In this document: positions 61,391 through 64,000 of the stretch, piece by piece
Numbering within the stretch: position 1 is the stretch's first letter
How the letters are laid out: each line of letters begins with the position of its first letter
Source of the DNA: Ignatzschineria indica
GTDB lineage: Bacteria; Pseudomonadota; Gammaproteobacteria; Cardiobacteriales; Wohlfahrtiimonadaceae
Assembly: GCF_003121925.1 (NCBI RefSeq)
Contig: NZ_QEWR01000003.1
Coordinates: 248,001 to 312,000 of the forward strand
Direction: 5' to 3'
DNA: 64,000 nucleotides
The notes under the pieces: model-generated
The model's database searches: none
The model's input: only the letters and a program-made list of their open reading frames with translations
Told to the model about the DNA's origin: nothing
Translations under genes and position numbers: made by a program

Positions 61391-62074
61391 TTATGCACTC
61401 ACCAAGTACTCTTGATAATGTAGTTTAAACCATAAAATGGCAATTAACGTAAACTCATTATCCAACTTTCCTTGATCTAATAGTTGAAAAGCCTCTTCTC
61501 GAGTCATCGTAAAAGCTTCTATATCTTCTCCCTCTTCCTCAATACCGTAATAGCCACCCGCACAACTTAAATCGCAAAGCCCTAAATAGAGATGCATTTT
61601 GCCGGGGCTCCCTCCTGTTGAGGGGTAATATTGATAGATCGGAATCAACTTCTCAATCTCTACCCCTGCCTCTTCTTCTGCTTCTGCCCGAATAATCATC
61701 TCAGGTGATTCAGCCCGATCAATTGTTCCGGCAACAATCTCAATAGTCCAAGGCGAATGGCGCTCTTTTCGCTCCATCAAGGGGACTCGAAGTTGTCGAA
61801 CAAAGAGTAGATGATCTAACTTTGGATCATAGAGAAGAATACTCACCGTATCACACTTTACAATCACTTCGCGACGAATATCATAGAGCATCTCTCCATC
61901 AAAACGTTGATGATCAACAATCACTTCATCAATTTTGAAAAATCCATCAAAAATTCTTCGGCGGGATTGGAGTTGAACACTACTTTTATCCAAGATTTTT
62001 CCACTACCATCCCGAGGAAGCTCTTCTATAAGCTCTCTCTTGTCACTCTCTTTGATATATTTTTGCGCTTCCAT
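61391..62074 (-). CDS. Nudix hydrolase, ADP-ribose pyrophosphatase (NudF/TrgB) type
   Basis: 227 residues. The layout (N-terminal strand domain, RRRIFDGFFKIDEVIVDHQRFDG, then LLFVRQLRVPL and ETVAGTI-like EIVAGTIDRAE) is that of NudF/NudK dimers, which hydrolyse ADP-ribose or GDP-mannose. The Nudix box is GTIDRAE-x7-AEAEEEAGV; the first Arg of the consensus REUXEEXGU is Ala here, while the three metal-binding glutamates of the EEAG part remain. AAGGGAG lies before the ATG. Likely cytoplasmic housecleaning of nucleoside diphosphate sugars. Confidence 0.87.
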   Translation of the reverse strand: MEAQKYIKESDKRELIEELPRDGSGKILDKSSVQLQSRRRIFDGFFKIDEVIVDHQRFDGEMLYDIRREVIVKCDTVSILLYDPKLDHLLFVRQLRVPLMERKERHSPWTIEIVAGTIDRAESPEMIIRAEAEEEAGVEIEKLIPIYQYYPSTGGSPGKMHLYLGLCDLSCAGGYYGIEEEGEDIEAFTMTREEAFQLLDQGKLDNEFTLIAILWFKLHYQEYLVSA

Positions 62075-62196
62075 GCCACTCCCTTCTAAAATTTGATTAA
62101 GTAATCGCCCTTAAACCTTTAGTATAAAGCATAGGAATTTATCATAGACATTTATAAAAAATTTATAAAAATTTACAAGAAAAGGTGTAGAAAAAT

Positions 62197-62224
62197 AAAA
62201 AGCCACTTCTTATAAGAAGTGGCT
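62197..62224 (-). terminator. Terminator of the YcbK-type gene
   Basis: AGCCACTTCTTATAAGAAGTGGCT is a perfect palindromic stem (12 bp with a tight loop), followed on the minus strand by TTTTTATTTT. Confidence 0.9.
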
Positions 62225-62262
62225 CTCTAACAAATCTGTCTCTTGTCGATAAAGATCTAAAA

Positions 62263-62871
62263 TTAACGACCCCAGTTTCTCACTGCACCGCTATCAATAT
62301 GAACAAAAGCTGAACGGCTATAGTAACCAACACCACCTGCTTTTAGAGAGAGTGCTGCATTGCGGAGATTACGAGTTGCGATACCCGGCATACGAATATC
62401 AATCGCTTTTGCTTGCATATGAAGACTTGACTTCGCTCCACGGATAGCTCTATTCGTTTGTGGAGAACGGTAACCACTTAAACCGTGAACTGGCTTGTTA
62501 AAGCCTAAACGGAGTCTTAAAGCAAATAGTTGATCAAGTACATTAGGATCATACAGTTTAGAAGTTGTTGTTCTTCTATCTCTTAAAGCCCAAGAGATCT
62601 CATCTAATGATTCTCTGATATAGCCTTCTGTAGGTGTCCAGTAAACAGTGCGAGTAGTCTCACCTAATGCGGGCGTATAAATTGTTAATTCACGCTCTTG
62701 CGACACCGCTTGTTTCGCTAATGCTGGATTTAATCCGAAGATACCGAAGACAGCTGATCCGGCTAAAACGCCTGTCGCCACTTTCAAAAGATTACGTCTA
62801 TTATCACATACAAATTCATTATGTTGCTCTATAAAAGACTCTCTGTCCGTAATGATCAATTTACTATCCAT
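62263..62871 (-). CDS. YcbK/DUF882 family Tat-exported peptidase (M15-like)
   Basis: 202 residues. NRRNLLKVATGVLAGSAVFGIFG is a twin-arginine signal and hydrophobic stretch, with an unusually long N-region (24 residues) before the two Arg. The mature enzyme has the peptidase M15-like metal site: SLHMQAKAIDIRM (His and Asp) and FVHIDSG (His), with GYRSPQTNRAIRGA before it. E. coli relative YcbK (MepK) cleaves the meso-DAP-meso-DAP crosslinks made by L,D-transpeptidases. The same reaction is likely but not proven here. AAGGG precedes the ATG at about 10 bases. Confidence 0.9.
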   Translation of the reverse strand: MDSKLIITDRESFIEQHNEFVCDNRRNLLKVATGVLAGSAVFGIFGLNPALAKQAVSQERELTIYTPALGETTRTVYWTPTEGYIRESLDEISWALRDRRTTTSKLYDPNVLDQLFALRLRLGFNKPVHGLSGYRSPQTNRAIRGAKSSLHMQAKAIDIRMPGIATRNLRNAALSLKAGGVGYYSRSAFVHIDSGAVRNWGR

Positions 62872-63322
62872 GTATCTATAACCCTTGCTTGTTCTACTAA
62901 CAGACTATTTCATTTAGCCCCTTAGCCTCTATTATCAACTGATTTCCTAAATCGAGAAATCAGTGTAATGTTCATAACCTAAAATTGCAACCTTACAAGC
63001 TGTAAATTCATTAAATAATTAGTATAAATTGATCAAGATACTTATCTTATAAATTTATAGTTAATTATCTCATATAATAGTTTGCAAGATTGAGTCCCTT
63101 TTTTTATCCGTTGTAACAAGATCTTAAGAGAGGAATGAGATTATCAACCCCTTTCTTAACCACTCTTAAGTGCTTATTTCCCCCAAATGGAGATAAGAAT
63201 TATTCCAGAAATTTTATTACAAAATATCGATCAAGTGCAACGATTTTTTACCAACATGATAAAATAGGCCTCACCATAATAGAGCCTACATATAAGAGAT
63301 CTTTAAAATCAAAAAAGAGAAT
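62872..63322. other. Divergent spacer before dnaB
   Basis: 451 bases between the YcbK-type gene and dnaB. TATAAT occurs at 63073-63078 but with a poor -35 partner. A reading frame at 63135-63407 runs into dnaB in another frame and looks like chance. No RNA gene was recognised. Confidence 0.5.
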
Positions 63323-64000
63323 ATGCAAAATAGATCACCACAAGATAACGATATCGCACAGATCAAAACTCCTCCTCACTCAATTGAAGCTGAGCAAGCT
63401 GTTTTAGGAGGTTTATTACTTGATCGAGATGCGTGGGATAAAATCGATGGGTTGCTATCCCCTAGCGACTTCTATAGTAAAAACCACCGCATTATTTTTG
63501 AAGCAATCTACACTCTCTACAATGAGATGCAGACGGTTGATATCTTAACCGTTAGTGATCACCTTAAGCAGAAAGAGGTGCTTGAAGAGATCGGTGGACT
63601 TCCCTACCTTGCGACATTAGCACAAGATATGCCCTCTGTAAGCAATATCGCCGCCTATGCCAATATCGTTTATGATCGTTCCGTCATTCGAAAATTGATC
63701 GCTGTAGGAACCAATATTGCTGATTCAGGCTTTAATCCCGATGGCCGCAGTAGTAATGAATTGATTCAATTTGCGGAGCAAGCGGTCTTTGCCATTGCAG
63801 AGCAAGGAACCAAACAGGATGCCGGCCTTATCGATATCCGTGACGTGCTTAAAAGTACAATCGCACGGATCGATGAGTTAGCCCAATCCCAAGGTGGGGT
63901 CACCGGTGCGCCTACCGGTTGGGATCAATTTGATGAGATGACTTCAGGTCTTCAAAATGGAGATATGATCGTTGTTGCCGGACGTCCATCGATGGGTAAA
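63323..64000 (+). CDS. dnaB: Replicative DNA helicase DnaB, N-terminal part (cut by window end)
   Basis: 226 codons from ATG 63323 to the window edge, open throughout. The N-terminal domain has PPHSIEAEQAVLGGLLLD, SPSDFYSKNHRIIFEAI, VDILTVSDHLKQ and GGLPYLATLAQDMPS, followed by the linker and the start of the RecA-like domain, GAPTGWDQFDEMTSGLQNGDMIVVAGRPSMGK, ending in Walker A. DnaB is the hexameric helicase that unwinds the replication fork and recruits primase. In E. coli the gene lies after rplI; here it follows a divergent peptidase gene. Ribosome site is AAAAAGAGA, weak. Confidence 0.97.
   Translation, partial: MQNRSPQDNDIAQIKTPPHSIEAEQAVLGGLLLDRDAWDKIDGLLSPSDFYSKNHRIIFEAIYTLYNEMQTVDILTVSDHLKQKEVLEEIGGLPYLATLAQDMPSVSNIAAYANIVYDRSVIRKLIAVGTNIADSGFNPDGRSSNELIQFAEQAVFAIAEQGTKQDAGLIDIRDVLKSTIARIDELAQSQGGVTGAPTGWDQFDEMTSGLQNGDMIVVAGRPSMGK

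Noticed and set aside
63135-63407. Open reading frame before dnaB
   Set aside because: It overlaps the true dnaB start in another frame, is rich in rare-looking residues and shows no ribosome site; most likely chance.

Overview
The window is a continuous stretch of a moderately AT-rich gammaproteobacterial chromosome. HslVU, HtpX, YciO, YajD, MORN lipoprotein, penicillin-binding protein 1C, multifunctional Cca, type A RNase P RNA and tRNAs with encoded CCA ends all fit a gammaproteobacterium. The mix of AT-rich codon use with enteric/Pseudomonas-like catabolic genes would suit the Cardiobacteriales (Ignatzschineria/Wohlfahrtiimonas type), but that placement is an inference and was not tested.

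Layout. 0-5.4 kb: end of an M42 peptidase gene, yicC, tRNA-Arg(CCG), then an AT-rich stretch holding a small zinc-ribbon ORF, a small secreted Cys-rich protein, a lone LexA/CI-type S24 repressor with candidate operators, an unknown basic protein and an EexN-like lipoprotein; this looks like the worn remains of an integrated element. 5.8-16.5 kb: AEC transporter, exported rhodanese, Ntn amide hydrolase, Tat-exported PhoX with a near-complete PhoB promoter, a 2OG-Fe(II) oxygenase, a lipoprotein, a MoeB/ThiF-type E1 enzyme and hslVU with a sigma-32-like promoter. 17-21.5 kb: a GntR - DUF2848 - amidase - ACS-family MFS gene set, an apparently uncharacterised amide-utilisation operon. 21.7-30 kb: yajD, then pbpC divergent from a large bacterial alpha-2-macroglobulin. 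30-35.4 kb: cca, four tRNAs (Pro, Arg, His, Pro), MORN lipoprotein, a DHA2 exporter, rnpB and prmC.

35.5-59 kb is a catabolic region. hpaBC (4-hydroxyphenylacetate 3-monooxygenase) comes first. A lysine/pipecolate block follows (YkvI-type permease, amaB aldehyde dehydrogenase, dpkA reductase, amaA oxidase, LysR regulator); by eye it is more AT-rich than its surroundings. Next are an AraC regulator and a long minus-strand run that reads pcaD, catB, catC, catA, pcaI, pcaJ, pcaF, an AtoE-type carrier and a DASS-type carrier. Together these encode the complete catechol branch of the beta-ketoadipate pathway from catechol to succinyl-CoA and acetyl-CoA, with two carriers at the end. Two tandem IclR paralogues are divergent from pcaD, and the space between holds four tandem 13-bp repeats that resemble an operator array. 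No gene that makes catechol is in the window.

59-64 kb: htpX, rplS (away from its usual trmD operon), yciO, a Nudix hydrolase, a Tat-exported YcbK-type peptidase and the start of dnaB, which runs off the end. Intergenic spaces throughout carry short, degenerate tandem repeats.
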